DNA from: Bradyrhizobium sp. ARR65
GTDB lineage: Bacteria > Pseudomonadota > Alphaproteobacteria > Rhizobiales > Xanthobacteraceae
NCBI RefSeq assembly: GCF_000472385.1
Contig: NZ_AWZU01000022.1
Span: forward strand, 1 to 64,000
Direction: 5' to 3'
DNA length: 64,000 bases
Part shown: positions 45,358 through 53,881 of the stretch, one piece after another
How the letters are laid out: each line of letters starts with the position of its first letter
Position numbering within the stretch: the stretch's first letter is position 1
The notes under the pieces: model-generated
Database searches by the model: none
What the model was told of the DNA's origin: nothing
What the model saw: only the letters and a program-made list of their open reading frames with translations
Position numbers and translations under genes: made by a program

Positions 45358-46032
45358 CTACTGCTCCGACGGCGTGCCCTGGCGCCATTGGCTGCCGGCG
45401 ATCTTGGCCGCGGCGATCACGGCTTGCGTCCGGCTCTCGACGCCGAGCTTTTGCAGGATCGCCGAGACATGGGCCTTGATGGTCGCTTCGGAGACACCGA
45501 GTTCATAGGCGATCTGCTTGTTGAGCAGGCCCTCGGACAACATCATCAAGACCCGCACCTGCTGCGGCGTCAGTGTCACCAGGCGATCACGCAGCCGCGT
45601 CATCTCGGGATCGGCGGCGGCCGACAGATCGGTGTCCGGCGGCACCCAGACGTCGCCCTCCATCACCTTGAGGATGGCATCGCGCAGCGTTTCGACCCCG
45701 AACCGTTTGGGAATGAATCCGGAGGCGCCGAAATCCAGCGAGCGGCGGATGGTGGCGACGTCGTCGCTCGCGGAGACGATGACCACCGGAATAGCCGGAT
45801 ATTGCGCACGCAGATAGATCAGGCCGGAAAAACCGGAAATGCCCGGCATGCTCAGATCGAGCAGGATGAGGTCGACGTCGGCATCCTGTTCGAGCAGCGC
45901 GGTGAGATCCTCGAACGATCCCGCCTCGTCGATCCGCGCCGATGCGACCACGCTCCCAACCGCCTGCCGAAGCGCGGCGCGGAACAGCGGATGATCGTCG
46001 GCGATGACAAGACGGGTCGGGGATGCTGCCAT
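45358..46032 (-). CDS. NarL/FixJ-type response regulator
   Basis: 224 aa. The receiver has VIADDHPLFRAAL, phospho-acceptor LLDLSMPGISGF near residue 58, SASDD and K in IPKRF. The LuxR HTH follows (LTPQQVRVLMMLSEGLLNKQ, SEATIKAHVSAIL). Its position opposite the SSS-type kinase suggests a pair like MxtR/ErdR or NahK-type systems; ErdR-like regulators control acetate and ethanol use. A 19-bp tandem repeat lies over its start. Confidence 0.92.
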   Translation of the reverse strand: MAASPTRLVIADDHPLFRAALRQAVGSVVASARIDEAGSFEDLTALLEQDADVDLILLDLSMPGISGFSGLIYLRAQYPAIPVVIVSASDDVATIRRSLDFGASGFIPKRFGVETLRDAILKVMEGDVWVPPDTDLSAAADPEMTRLRDRLVTLTPQQVRVLMMLSEGLLNKQIAYELGVSEATIKAHVSAILQKLGVESRTQAVIAAAKIAGSQWRQGTPSEQ

Positions 46033-46069
46033 TATGTTTTCTGGACGTGATTATGTCTTCTGAACGTGA
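46032..46069 (-). repeat. 19-bp tandem duplication at the response-regulator start
   Basis: TTATGTTTTCTGGACGTGA is followed at once by TTATGTCTTCTGAACGTGA, two mismatches in 19. The first copy begins at the last base of the start codon, so the leader of the regulator mRNA is duplicated. Confidence 0.75.
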
Positions 46070-46407
46070 TCTGTCTGCGCGCTCGTTGCAAAGACGGCCT
46101 GCCGCGGTCCAAGGCCCTCTCTTTCGAATTGTCGGCTCGCTATATTCTTTAGTTGGTATTTCGCATGCAAGCCCACAATAAGCCTCTGACGAAAAGCAGT
46201 TAATTACGACCTTGTGCGACGCAGCAGGCAAGCGGCAGTTAATCCACAGCAAAGCCGCGCGCGGAGCGGCTGGCTCATGGCCAAAAGTCTAAAGTCTTAT
46301 GGGCTGGGTTTGAGCGCGATGTTACCGTGAGGACAAGCCCCAGGGCGAGCGCCGGCATTGGCGCATGGGGGAGCAATACTGCACTTAACTTTTTCGGGGA
46401 GCGAAGC
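46033..46407. other. Divergent intergenic region between response regulator and MHS transporter
   Basis: 375 bases that must hold both promoters. Apart from the tandem repeat at its left end I see no convincing -35/-10 pair. The part before ATG 46408 has GGGGAGCG as ribosome binding site. Nothing with protein character is present. Confidence 0.5.
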
Positions 46408-48042
46408 ATGACAATAACTGCAACCGCGGGCGGCAGCGTCCGCTCCGGAGGAATGACGGCCGAAGAGCGAAAGGTCATTTTCGCTTCCTCGCTCGGCACC
46501 GTCTTCGAGTGGTACGACTTCTACATCTACGGTACGCTGGGCGCCTTTCTGGCGAAATATTTCTTCTCCAACGTGCCACCGGCCGTCGGCTTCATCTTCG
46601 CGCTGCTCGCCTTTGCGGCGGGCTTTGCGGTCCGTCCGTTCGGCGCGCTGATCTTCGGCCGCCTCGGCGACATGATCGGCCGCAAATATACCTTCCTGAT
46701 CACGATGACCCTGATGGGCGTCGGAACCTTCTTCATCGGCCTGTTGCCGGGCTATCAGACCTGGGGCCTCGCCGCGCCGATCGTGCTGATCGCGCTGCGC
46801 CTGGTGCAGGGCCTGGCGCTCGGCGGCGAGTATGGCGGCGCGGCCACCTACGTGGCCGAACACGCGCCCAGGAACAAGCGCGGTTACTACACCTCCTGGA
46901 TCCAGACCACGGCAACGCTCGGCCTGTTCATGGCGCTGCTGCTAATTCTCGGCATCCGGTCCGCGATGGGCGAGGACTCCTTCGGGAGCTGGGGCTGGCG
47001 CATTCCCTTCCTCGCATCCGGCATCCTGCTGATCGTCTCGATCTGGATCCGGCTGAGCCTCAGCGAATCGCCAGTGTTCCAGCGGATGAAGGAAGAGGGC
47101 AAGACGTCGAAGCGTCCGCTGACGGAAGCTTTTGCCGAATGGTCGAACGCCAAGATTGCCATCCTGGCGCTGCTCGGCGCCACGGCCGGCGAAGCGGTGG
47201 TGTGGTACGGTGGACAGTTCTATGCGCTGTTCTTCCTGACCCAGACGCTCAAGGTACCCGGCGTGCCCGCGCAGATCATGATCGTAATTGCGCTCGCGCT
47301 CGGTACGCCCTTCTTCGTCCTGTTCGGCTGGCTCTCCGACAAGATCGGCCGCAAGCCGATCATCCTGGCGGGCTTCCTGCTGGCGGCCGTGACCTATTTC
47401 CCGATCTTCAAGGGAATCACCCACTTCGCCAACCCGCGGCTCGAAGCGGCGCTGGCCTCGGCGCCTGTGACCGTGATCGCCGATCCCGGCGAATGCTCGT
47501 TCCAGTTCAAAGCAACGGGTACGGAAAAATTCACAACGGGTTGCGACATCGCTAAATCGGCGCTGGTGAACCTGTCGGTGAACTACACCAACCAGGACGC
47601 GCCGAAAGGCACGCCGGCCCAGGTCAAGATTGGCGATACCACGCTGACGGCAACCGCGGCTGACTTCGCCAAATCGCTGGCCGCGGCGATCAAGAGCCAC
47701 GGCTACCCGGCGACTGCGGATCCCAACGAGATCAACTACGTCATGACGACCGTACTGCTCTGGATCCTGGTCATCTACGTGACGCTGGTCTACGCGCCGA
47801 TCGCGGCCTGGCTGGTCGAGCTGTTCCCGAGCCGCATCCGCTACAGCGGCATGTCGCTGCCCTACCACATCGGCAACGGCTGGTTCGGCGGCTTCCTGCC
47901 GGCCACAGTGTTCGCGATCGTCGCCGCGACTGGAAACATCTATTCCGGTCTCTGGTATCCGGTCGGTGTCGCCGTGATGAGCCTGGTCATCGGCTTCCTG
48001 TTCCTGCCCGAGACCAAGGACGTCGATATTACCAAGACCTGA
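46408..48042 (+). CDS. MHS-family MFS transporter with large internal loop
   Basis: 544 aa. It starts TAEERKVIFASSLGTVFEWY then GRLGDMIGRKYTFL, the metabolite:H+ symporter signature with the FEWYDFY helix and the loop 2-3 motif. About ten membrane segments precede and two or three follow an extra hydrophilic insertion near residues 335-445 that has two Cys (PGECSF, TTGCDI) and no known domain. Typical MHS proteins are about 430 aa. Substrates in this family are small acids or betaines. ATG 46408 is behind GGGGAG. Confidence 0.87.
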   Translation: MTITATAGGSVRSGGMTAEERKVIFASSLGTVFEWYDFYIYGTLGAFLAKYFFSNVPPAVGFIFALLAFAAGFAVRPFGALIFGRLGDMIGRKYTFLITMTLMGVGTFFIGLLPGYQTWGLAAPIVLIALRLVQGLALGGEYGGAATYVAEHAPRNKRGYYTSWIQTTATLGLFMALLLILGIRSAMGEDSFGSWGWRIPFLASGILLIVSIWIRLSLSESPVFQRMKEEGKTSKRPLTEAFAEWSNAKIAILALLGATAGEAVVWYGGQFYALFFLTQTLKVPGVPAQIMIVIALALGTPFFVLFGWLSDKIGRKPIILAGFLLAAVTYFPIFKGITHFANPRLEAALASAPVTVIADPGECSFQFKATGTEKFTTGCDIAKSALVNLSVNYTNQDAPKGTPAQVKIGDTTLTATAADFAKSLAAAIKSHGYPATADPNEINYVMTTVLLWILVIYVTLVYAPIAAWLVELFPSRIRYSGMSLPYHIGNGWFGGFLPATVFAIVAATGNIYSGLWYPVGVAVMSLVIGFLFLPETKDVDITKT

Positions 48043-48071
48043 CACACGGGCACGGGTGTCGATCAAAAGAC

Positions 48072-48101
48072 CGGCCGCGGGATGATCCCGCGGCCGTTTT
48101 T
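48072..48101 (+). terminator. Rho-independent terminator after the MHS transporter
   Basis: The stem CGGCCGCGGGA, loop TGA and TCCCGCGGCCG, followed by TTTTT. yjbQ ends on the other strand directly beyond, so it may act in both directions. Confidence 0.88.
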
Positions 48102-48102
48102 G

Positions 48103-48576
48103 TCAGCCCACCTGACCGGAAAACTGCAGCACGATCTGGCGCCGATGCGGAGCGCGGCGATGCTCGACCAGATAGATCGCCTGCCAGGTGCCGAGCGCGA
48201 GCCTACCGGCAAGCACGGGAATCGTGAGCGAGACCGACGTCAGCATGGTCTTGATGTGGCCCGGCATGTCGTCGGGGCCTTCCGTGTCGTGCGTCCATCC
48301 GGCATTCGCCGGCGCGAGCCGATCAAGCGCCGTGGCGAGGTCGTCGAGCACGGACGGATCGGCGTTTTCCTGAATGGTCAGCGAGGCCGAGGTGTGGCGG
48401 ATGAACAGGGTCGCCGCCCCCTCTCTTGCGCGGGCCTCGCGCACGAAGGCCGCGACCTCGGCCGTGACATCGAAAAATCCCGTGCCGGTCGTTTGCACCT
48501 CGATCTGCGAGGTGACGATGCTGTTTGCGGTGACGACCGATGGCGGAGTGCGCGATGTGGATTTGTAGTGCGTCAC
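48103..48576 (-). CDS. yjbQ: YjbQ/UPF0047 family protein (secondary thiamine-phosphate synthase)
   Basis: 157 aa beginning at GTG 48576. IEVQTTGTGFFDVTAEVAAF, LFIRHTSASLTIQENADPSV and GHIKTMLTSVSLTIPV with HRRQIVLQF give the YjbQ fold, whose E. coli member has weak thiamine phosphate synthase activity; the true role is debated. The conserved His residues of the active site are present. It converges with the transporter. Confidence 0.9.
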   Translation of the reverse strand: MTHYKSTSRTPPSVVTANSIVTSQIEVQTTGTGFFDVTAEVAAFVREARAREGAATLFIRHTSASLTIQENADPSVLDDLATALDRLAPANAGWTHDTEGPDDMPGHIKTMLTSVSLTIPVLAGRLALGTWQAIYLVEHRRAPHRRQIVLQFSGQVG

Positions 48577-48604
48577 GATCGACTCTCAATAGAGGTGCAG
48601 CAGA

Positions 48605-48697
48605 GATGTAGGGTGGGCAAAGCGAAGCGTGCCCACCAGCTTGTTCGAGAATGGACTTGGTGGGCACGGCGCGATGCGCCTTTGCCCACCCTACATC
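48605..48697. repeat. Palindromic element with 18-bp perfect arms
   Basis: GATGTAGGGTGGGCAAAG and its exact complement CTTTGCCCACCCTACATC enclose GCGTGCCCACC and GGTGGGCACG arms. This is the GTAGGGTGGGCAAAG element common in Bradyrhizobium. It sits between yjbQ and a leftward exported-protein gene. Confidence 0.8.
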
Positions 48698-48706
48698 CTT
48701 CGCATC

Positions 48707-49216
48707 TCAAATCTTTCCCGAGGCATCCCGTTGCATCTGATTGGCCATGTCCACCAACCGCCGCCAGGCACGCTCCAGAAATGACATCACGCGATCAACA
48801 TCCGCATCGCTCGGCAGCGGAATTTCGATCTTGCGCTCGCCTTCTGCCTTGGGCGTGACCTGCTTGTCGGATTTCGGCAGCGCCTCCTCGGTCTTGGCGG
48901 ATGGGGCGGGCTCGCGCGAGGCGAGCTCCGCCTTCAGCTTTTCATTCTCGGCCTGAAGCCGGCCGATCGCCTCATCCATCGCCTTGCGCTCATCCGGCAC
49001 CTCATAGCAGGCCCAGCCATTGCCGTTATTGCTGCAGGTGGAGACCGCGCCGGTTCGGGTATCGAGGCGAATGAAGCCATCGGCGGTCTGCGACAGCGTA
49101 TAGCGACCGTTCTCGGTCTCAGGTCCCGGCTCGGCCACTGCGGCGCCCAGGCCGATCACCGAAAAGGCCATCACCGTCAGGCTCGTGAGGAAATAGGGTG
49201 ACGTGATCGGGCTCAT
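48707..49216 (-). CDS. Exported coiled-coil hypothetical protein
   Basis: 169 aa from ATG 49216. The signal-like helix is FLTSLTVMAFSVIGLGAAVA, and two Cys follow in GAVSTCSNNGNGWACYEV. Then comes a short coiled coil (EAIGRLQAENEKLKAELASR) and an amphipathic C-terminus. I recognise a type often seen in Bradyrhizobium: a small periplasmic protein with the TCSxNGNGWACY motif. No function is known. Confidence 0.72.
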   Translation of the reverse strand: MSPITSPYFLTSLTVMAFSVIGLGAAVAEPGPETENGRYTLSQTADGFIRLDTRTGAVSTCSNNGNGWACYEVPDERKAMDEAIGRLQAENEKLKAELASREPAPSAKTEEALPKSDKQVTPKAEGERKIEIPLPSDADVDRVMSFLERAWRRLVDMANQMQRDASGKI

Positions 49217-49297
49217 GTCGATTGCTCCGCCTCGCAAGACGCGCGTGCCGCTCCGTTTGATCGCGCATGATCTTTTCGGCATCTGCCGGAACACACT

Positions 49298-49921
49298 CTA
49301 ACCTTGAGAGCTATAGGGCCGGCGTCCTGATTTCAACGCATCCGCAAGCAGTTCGATACGATCCTGTCCCCAAAACACCTCGCCGTCGAGCACATAGGCC
49401 GGCGAGCCGAACACGTCGGCTGCAATCGCGTCCTGGCGGTTCTTCTCATAGGCCGCACTGATCGCATCCGAGCTCGAGTGCTCGACCAGTTGCCGGCCCG
49501 GCAGCCCGACGCCATCGGCGATCCCAGCGAGGGTATCGGGATCGGCCAGATCGAGTTCATCCTCCCACACGGCCGGGAAAGCACGCCGCAGAAACGGATC
49601 GGGATCGTGGCCGGCCTCGATTGCGGCGATGACGAGCCCATCCGCCAGCCGTGCATTGAACGGGGAGTATCTTGGCTGCAGATTGAAGTTCAAGCCGCGC
49701 TTGTCGCGCCAGCGCCGCAGCTCCACCATGCGGTAGCGCTGCCGCACCGGATGTCGCTTGACCAGTGGCAGTCCACCGGTCTCCGAGAACAGATCGACCA
49801 GCACCACCGGCTGGTGATTCACCTTAAGACCATAAGTCGCGACCACATCGCGAAAGGCCTTGTGGCCGATATAGGCCCAGGGCGATGACAACGAGAAATA
49901 ATAGTCGACCCGGCGCGACAT
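49298..49921 (-). CDS. 2-hydroxychromene-2-carboxylate isomerase / DsbA-like GST-kappa family
   Basis: 207 aa. YYFSLSSPWAYIGHKAF is the N-terminal motif where Ser replaces the DsbA Cys and can activate glutathione. The helical insert and AADVFGSPAYVLDGEVFWGQ DR end the thioredoxin fold. This family isomerises 2-hydroxychromene-2-carboxylate in naphthalene breakdown, or acts as a GSH transferase; no catabolic neighbours exist. ATG 49921 starts the family, although the frame is open to 50128. Confidence 0.85.
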   Translation of the reverse strand: MSRRVDYYFSLSSPWAYIGHKAFRDVVATYGLKVNHQPVVLVDLFSETGGLPLVKRHPVRQRYRMVELRRWRDKRGLNFNLQPRYSPFNARLADGLVIAAIEAGHDPDPFLRRAFPAVWEDELDLADPDTLAGIADGVGLPGRQLVEHSSSDAISAAYEKNRQDAIAADVFGSPAYVLDGEVFWGQDRIELLADALKSGRRPYSSQG

Positions 49922-50314
49922 TTTGGCTCCCTGCGGCTTTGCGCGTTTTCGCTCATCATCCCAACAGACCCGGTGAACAGGCGCAAGCAGATGGGGTGCT
50001 TCGAAATTGACCGATGCGGCAGGCCGCGGCGGGTTCCAGATCGTCATCCGATTGGACGCGTCGTGACGCCGTCGCTGCGCGGGATTTCCGCACGCCGGAA
50101 CTGACCGGCCGGCCAAACATGCCTCCACATCGGCGGTGTGGCATCGACATCACGATCGCGGTGATGCTGACCGGAGAACTGCAAGCGAATCAATGCGCTA
50201 AGCAATGAACACGTAATCTTGACTCGGGTAGGTGCCGTCAGTATGGTCCGCGCGGCTTTGGAGGGTGACGGGGCGTAATTTCTGTTTCCTGCAACATCGT
50301 GCGGGTCTCCACAC
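49922..50314. other. Intergenic region upstream of the F0 operon
   Basis: 393 bases with the atpI promoter (see 50219). I see no gene or repeat in the remaining part. Confidence 0.5.
50219..50247 (+). promoter_or_regulatory. Candidate sigma-70 promoter of the atpIBEGF operon
   Basis: TTGACT and TATGGT with a 17-base spacer, 67 bases before atpI ATG 50315. Two matches to consensus with optimal spacing. Confidence 0.65.
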
Positions 50315-50689
50315 ATGGCGGAAGGCACGGACGGCAGCAGAGATGGAAGTCGCGATAAATCGCCTGACGAGGCTGCGCTTTCCGCAAGGCTCGGAAGTCT
50401 CGACCAGCGGTTGTCCGAACTCCGTGACACCCGCAAAATCAGGACCGACCAACCCGCCAGCGAGAGCGGAGACGGAGCGGCCAGGGCATCGGCCATGGCG
50501 CGTGGTCTTCGGCTTTCGTCGGAGTTGATCGCCAGTGTCCTTGTTGGGGCGGCGATTGGCTGGGGTATCGACCGCCTGCTGTCGACGTCGCCTTTCGGGC
50601 TCATCGTATTCTTCCTGCTTGGCTTTGCTGCCGGCGTGGTCAATGTGGTGAGATCGGCGAGCGCGCCCCCGGAAAGAACCGACCGTTGA
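50315..50689 (+). CDS. atpI: ATP synthase protein I
   Basis: 124 aa. A charged N-terminal 60 residues and two membrane helices (LSSELIASVLVGAAIGWGID, FGLIVFFLLGFAAGVVNVV) are the AtpI pattern. AtpI helps assemble the c-ring and is not part of the final enzyme. It is first in the F0 operon. Confidence 0.92.
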   Translation: MAEGTDGSRDGSRDKSPDEAALSARLGSLDQRLSELRDTRKIRTDQPASESGDGAARASAMARGLRLSSELIASVLVGAAIGWGIDRLLSTSPFGLIVFFLLGFAAGVVNVVRSASAPPERTDR

Positions 50690-50756
50690 CGACGGCAGTC
50701 GGCGAAGTGAATTCCAAAACGTCGGCCTCGCCGGCGCAGCAAGAGACTCCGCGCGG

Positions 50757-51506
50757 ATGATCGATCCGATCGAACAGTTCCATATCGAAAAGATCTTCAC
50801 GATCGGCCATATCGGCAATCAGGAGATCGCCTTCACCAATTCCTCGGCCTACATGTTCGGCGCGGTCGCGATCATCTCGCTGTTGATGATCGGCGGCGTC
50901 TCGCAGCGGCAGCTCGTGCCGGGCCGCATCCAGTCGATGGCGGAGCTGTGCTACGAATTCGTCGCCAACACCATACGCTCGACGGCCGGCCGCGAAGGCA
51001 TGCGGTTCTTCCCGCTGGTGTTTTCGATCTTCATGCTGCTCGCGGTTTCCAACCTCGTCGGCATCGTCCCCTACGCATTCACGATTGCCAGCCACATCAT
51101 CGTCACCGCCGCGCTGGCGTTGCTTGTGTTCTTCACGGTCGTGATCTACGGCTTCTACAAGAACGGCTTGAAGTTCCTGAAGATCTTCGTACCGAGCGGC
51201 GTTCCGATCTACATCCTGCCGCTGGTCGTCGCGATCGAAGTCTTCTCCTTTTTCGTACGCCCGGTCTCGCACAGCGTGCGACTGTTTGCCAACATGCTGG
51301 CGGGTCACATCACGCTTAAGGTGTTTGCAAGCTTCGTTGCCACGCTAGGCGCCTTCGGCTTCCTTGGCTGGCTTGGCGCCGTTCTGCCGCTCGGGCTGAC
51401 GGTGGCCCTGACCGCACTCGAGCTGCTGATTGCGTTCCTGCAGGCCTACGTCTTCGCCATCCTCACCTGCATCTATCTCAACGATGCTATCCATCCGGGC
51501 CACTGA
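50757..51506 (+). CDS. atpB: F0 ATP synthase subunit a
   Basis: 249 aa. It has five or six membrane helices and the essential Arg helix at SVRLFANMLAGHITLKVF, followed by AYVFAILTCIYLNDA. The Arg faces the c-ring Glu in proton transfer. It starts MIDPIEQFHIEKIF, as in other alphaproteobacteria, 67 bases after atpI, and leads to atpE after 40 bases. Confidence 0.97.
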   Translation: MIDPIEQFHIEKIFTIGHIGNQEIAFTNSSAYMFGAVAIISLLMIGGVSQRQLVPGRIQSMAELCYEFVANTIRSTAGREGMRFFPLVFSIFMLLAVSNLVGIVPYAFTIASHIIVTAALALLVFFTVVIYGFYKNGLKFLKIFVPSGVPIYILPLVVAIEVFSFFVRPVSHSVRLFANMLAGHITLKVFASFVATLGAFGFLGWLGAVLPLGLTVALTALELLIAFLQAYVFAILTCIYLNDAIHPGH

Positions 51507-51546
51507 TCCGGCCCATCTCATCAAACCTCTGGAAGGAGTTCGTTTC

Positions 51547-51774
51547 ATGGATCCGATTGCCGCGAAGTACATTGGCGCTGGTCTTGCCTGCATGGGCCTG
51601 GGTGGCGCTGGCGCCGGCGTGGGCATCATCTTCGGCAACTATCTCGCCGCTGCCGTGCGCAACCCGTCGGCTGCCCAGGGCCAGTTCGGCAACCTGATCT
51701 TCGGTTTCGCGGTGACCGAAGCGCTCGGCATCTTTTCGCTGCTGATCGCGTTGTTGCTGCTGTTCGCACTGTAA
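51547..51774 (+). CDS. atpE: F0 ATP synthase subunit c
   Basis: 75 aa. Two helices: GAGLACMGLGGAGAGVGIIF with the Gly/Ala packing motif, and FAVTEALGIFSLLIALLLL with the proton-carrying Glu. GGAAGGAG precedes the ATG, a strong site in keeping with the high copy number of c. An in-frame upstream extension is not credible. Confidence 0.97.
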   Translation: MDPIAAKYIGAGLACMGLGGAGAGVGIIFGNYLAAAVRNPSAAQGQFGNLIFGFAVTEALGIFSLLIALLLLFAL

Positions 51775-51803
51775 GGATCGGCCAAGCCTTGAAGGAGTAG
51801 CCC

Positions 51804-52358
51804 ATGGCTGAAGGTCATGGCGAGGCCAAGAGCGCAACCGCCCACACCGAAGCCGACGGCGGCGCACGTCCGTTCCCGCCGTTCCAGAGCAGCACCTTTG
51901 CTTCGCAACTGGTGTCGCTGGCGATCGCCTTCGTCGCGCTTTACCTCGTTGTGTCGCGCATCGCGCTGCCGCGCGTCGGCAGCGTGCTCGACGCACGGCA
52001 GAACAAGATCGACGGTGATCTCGCCGAAGCCCAGAAATGCCGGGACGAGTCGGATGCCGCGATGAAGGCCTACGAGGCCGAGCTTGCGGGCGCCCGTTCG
52101 CGCGCGCAGGCGATCAGCAACGAAAACCGCGAGAAGCTCAACGCGCAGTCCGAGGCCGAGCGCAAGACGCTGGAGGAGCGGCTGGCGCACAAGCTCGCGG
52201 ATGCGGAAAAGACCATCGCCGCAACCCGCGCCTCCGCAATGCGCAATGTCCGCGGCATCGCGGCGGATGCGGCCACGAGCATCGTGCAGCGGCTGACGGG
52301 GATCGCGCCCGACAAAAAGGCGATCGACTCCGCGGTCGACGCATCGCTGAAGGGATAA
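51804..52358 (+). CDS. atpG: F0 ATP synthase subunit b'
   Basis: 184 aa. A polar N-terminus is followed by one membrane helix (QLVSLAIAFVALYLVVSRIA) and a long coiled coil. This is the b' type found beside b in photosynthetic and other alphaproteobacteria; b and b' form the heterodimeric peripheral stalk. It lies 29 bases after atpE. In some annotations it is called atpF2. Confidence 0.93.
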   Translation: MAEGHGEAKSATAHTEADGGARPFPPFQSSTFASQLVSLAIAFVALYLVVSRIALPRVGSVLDARQNKIDGDLAEAQKCRDESDAAMKAYEAELAGARSRAQAISNENREKLNAQSEAERKTLEERLAHKLADAEKTIAATRASAMRNVRGIAADAATSIVQRLTGIAPDKKAIDSAVDASLKG

Positions 52359-52364
52359 GACCAG

Positions 52365-52850
52365 ATGTTCTCCGATCCGGAATTCTGGGTTGCCGTTGCC
52401 TTCGTGATCCTGATGGGCCTGTTCGCCTATGCCGGCGTGCACAAGACCGTCCTGAAGGCGCTCGACCATCGCGGCGAGCGCATCAAGGCCGAGCTCGACG
52501 ATGCGCGGCGGCTGAAGGAAGAAGCGGCCAAGGTGCTGGCGGATTACAAGGCCCGTCGCGCCAGCGCCGAACGCGAGGCCCAGGACATCGTCGCCGGCGC
52601 GAAGGCGGAAGCCGAGCGGATCGCGGCCGAGGCCAAGGCCAAGATGGAAGACTTTGTCGCGCGTCGCACCAAGGCGGCCGAAGGCAAGATCGCCCTCGCC
52701 GAAGCCCAGGCGCTGGCCGACGTCCGCGCCGCGGCGGCGGAGGCGGCCGTCGCCGCAGCCTCCAACATTCTGTCGCAGACGGTGAAGGGCCAGCTCGCCG
52801 ACGATCTCCTGAGCAAGGGCATTGCAGAGGTTCGGCAGAAGCTCAACTGA
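52365..52850 (+). CDS. atpF: F0 ATP synthase subunit b
   Basis: 161 aa starting six bases after b'. One membrane helix (FWVAVAFVILMGLFAYAGV) is followed by an Ala/Glu/Lys coiled coil ending SNILSQTVKGQLADDLLSKG. It is the second peripheral-stalk subunit. A terminator follows, so the F1 genes are elsewhere. Confidence 0.95.
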   Translation: MFSDPEFWVAVAFVILMGLFAYAGVHKTVLKALDHRGERIKAELDDARRLKEEAAKVLADYKARRASAEREAQDIVAGAKAEAERIAAEAKAKMEDFVARRTKAAEGKIALAEAQALADVRAAAAEAAVAAASNILSQTVKGQLADDLLSKGIAEVRQKLN

Positions 52851-52875
52851 GACGGCTCCTGCTCCAAGAGTTGCC

Positions 52876-52906
52876 AAAGCCGGCGCGAGATGATCGCGCC
52901 GGCTTT
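52876..52906 (+). terminator. Rho-independent terminator of the F0 operon
   Basis: AAAGCCGGCGCGA, a short loop and TCGCGCCGGCTTTT, 26 bases after the atpF stop. Confidence 0.85.
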
Positions 52907-52918
52907 TGCTTTGTCCCA

Positions 52919-53025
52919 CTGTCATCGCCCCGGCCCGACCGGGCGATCCAGTAATCCGCGCCTGCTTAAGGAACGACCGTCGCCTCTGGAATACTGGATC
53001 GCCCGCTTTCGCGGATGATGACAGA
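52919..53025. repeat. Dispersed palindromic element after the F0 operon
   Basis: CTGTCATCGCCCC and GGATGATGACAG form outer arms; GGGCGATCCAGTA and TACTGGATCGCCC form perfect inner arms. It is of the same kind as the element at 41566 (shared GGATCGCCCG and CATCCAGTA). Confidence 0.65.
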
Positions 53026-53037
53026 ACAGCGCGCGGC

Positions 53038-53679
53038 TCACCTCTTCCGTTTCACTGCCCTCGGCTTCGGCTCGGGCGCCAGCGCCTGCGGGTCGAAGCC
53101 GATGTAGAAGACGTAATTGTCCCCAGTGGCGCCCGGCGGGACTGGATAGACCAGATCGTTCGCGACCAGGCTGAACGGCACGCTGTCCTGCTCACCCAGT
53201 TCCACGGTGGTACGGTAGGCCTTGGTGGCGATCACCTTCTCGCTGACGCCGCCCTGTACCACGGCGATGCGCATCGGAATCTCGACCGTCGGCGGCGCCC
53301 CGGATGGACCGACGATGACACGGCCCTGAATCCCAATATGCGCGGTGATGTCGCCGCCGTTCTTGATGCATTCGCGCGCGGTCTTGGTGATGGTGGCCTG
53401 GAAGCGCACGTCGTTGCCGATCGGCTGCTTGCCGGGCGCCGCCACTGCATAGGTCGAGGCGCCGGAGCGAATTGTCACCGGCGGACAATTCAGATCGGGT
53501 TGCTGGTCCTGGTTCGGGTCGACGATCGGCGGCTGTTGCGCCGGCTCGTCCGACTTGCCACCGAAGAGACTCTTGAAACGATCGGTCAGCGACTGCGACG
53601 CCGCCGGCGTTGCGCAAATCGCGATACCGATCGCAAGCGCGATCGCGCTGCTGCTGATTCTGAGAGAGATTTTACCCAT
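53038..53679 (-). CDS. Exported hypothetical protein
   Basis: 213 aa from ATG 53679. The signal SSSAIALAIGIAICATPA ends at SQS. A Pro/Gln/Asp linker (AQQPPIVDPNQDQQPDLN) precedes a beta-rich domain with CPPVTIRSGASTYAV, ECIKNGGDITAHIGIQG and GATGDNYVFYIGFDPQ. I know related proteins only as conserved Bradyrhizobiaceae exported proteins with no assigned function. The two Cys may pair. The C-terminus is basic (KPRAVKRKR). Confidence 0.75.
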   Translation of the reverse strand: MGKISLRISSSAIALAIGIAICATPAASQSLTDRFKSLFGGKSDEPAQQPPIVDPNQDQQPDLNCPPVTIRSGASTYAVAAPGKQPIGNDVRFQATITKTARECIKNGGDITAHIGIQGRVIVGPSGAPPTVEIPMRIAVVQGGVSEKVIATKAYRTTVELGEQDSVPFSLVANDLVYPVPPGATGDNYVFYIGFDPQALAPEPKPRAVKRKR

Positions 53680-53881
53680 GATCGATGATTTTGAGTGCAT
53701 CAGGTCGTCGGTTCCCGCGAAACTTATATCAGCGTGATCACGGCGAACCCAAGGCGCTGACCATCGTCCAATCGTCGGTACTTGCAATTGAAATTCGCTT
53801 CGTCCGCGAATTCCATTCGCCTCGCCCCGCTTGCGGGGAGAGGGAAGAACTTGTTCTTCGCCTCGATCGGCCCGCCATTTC

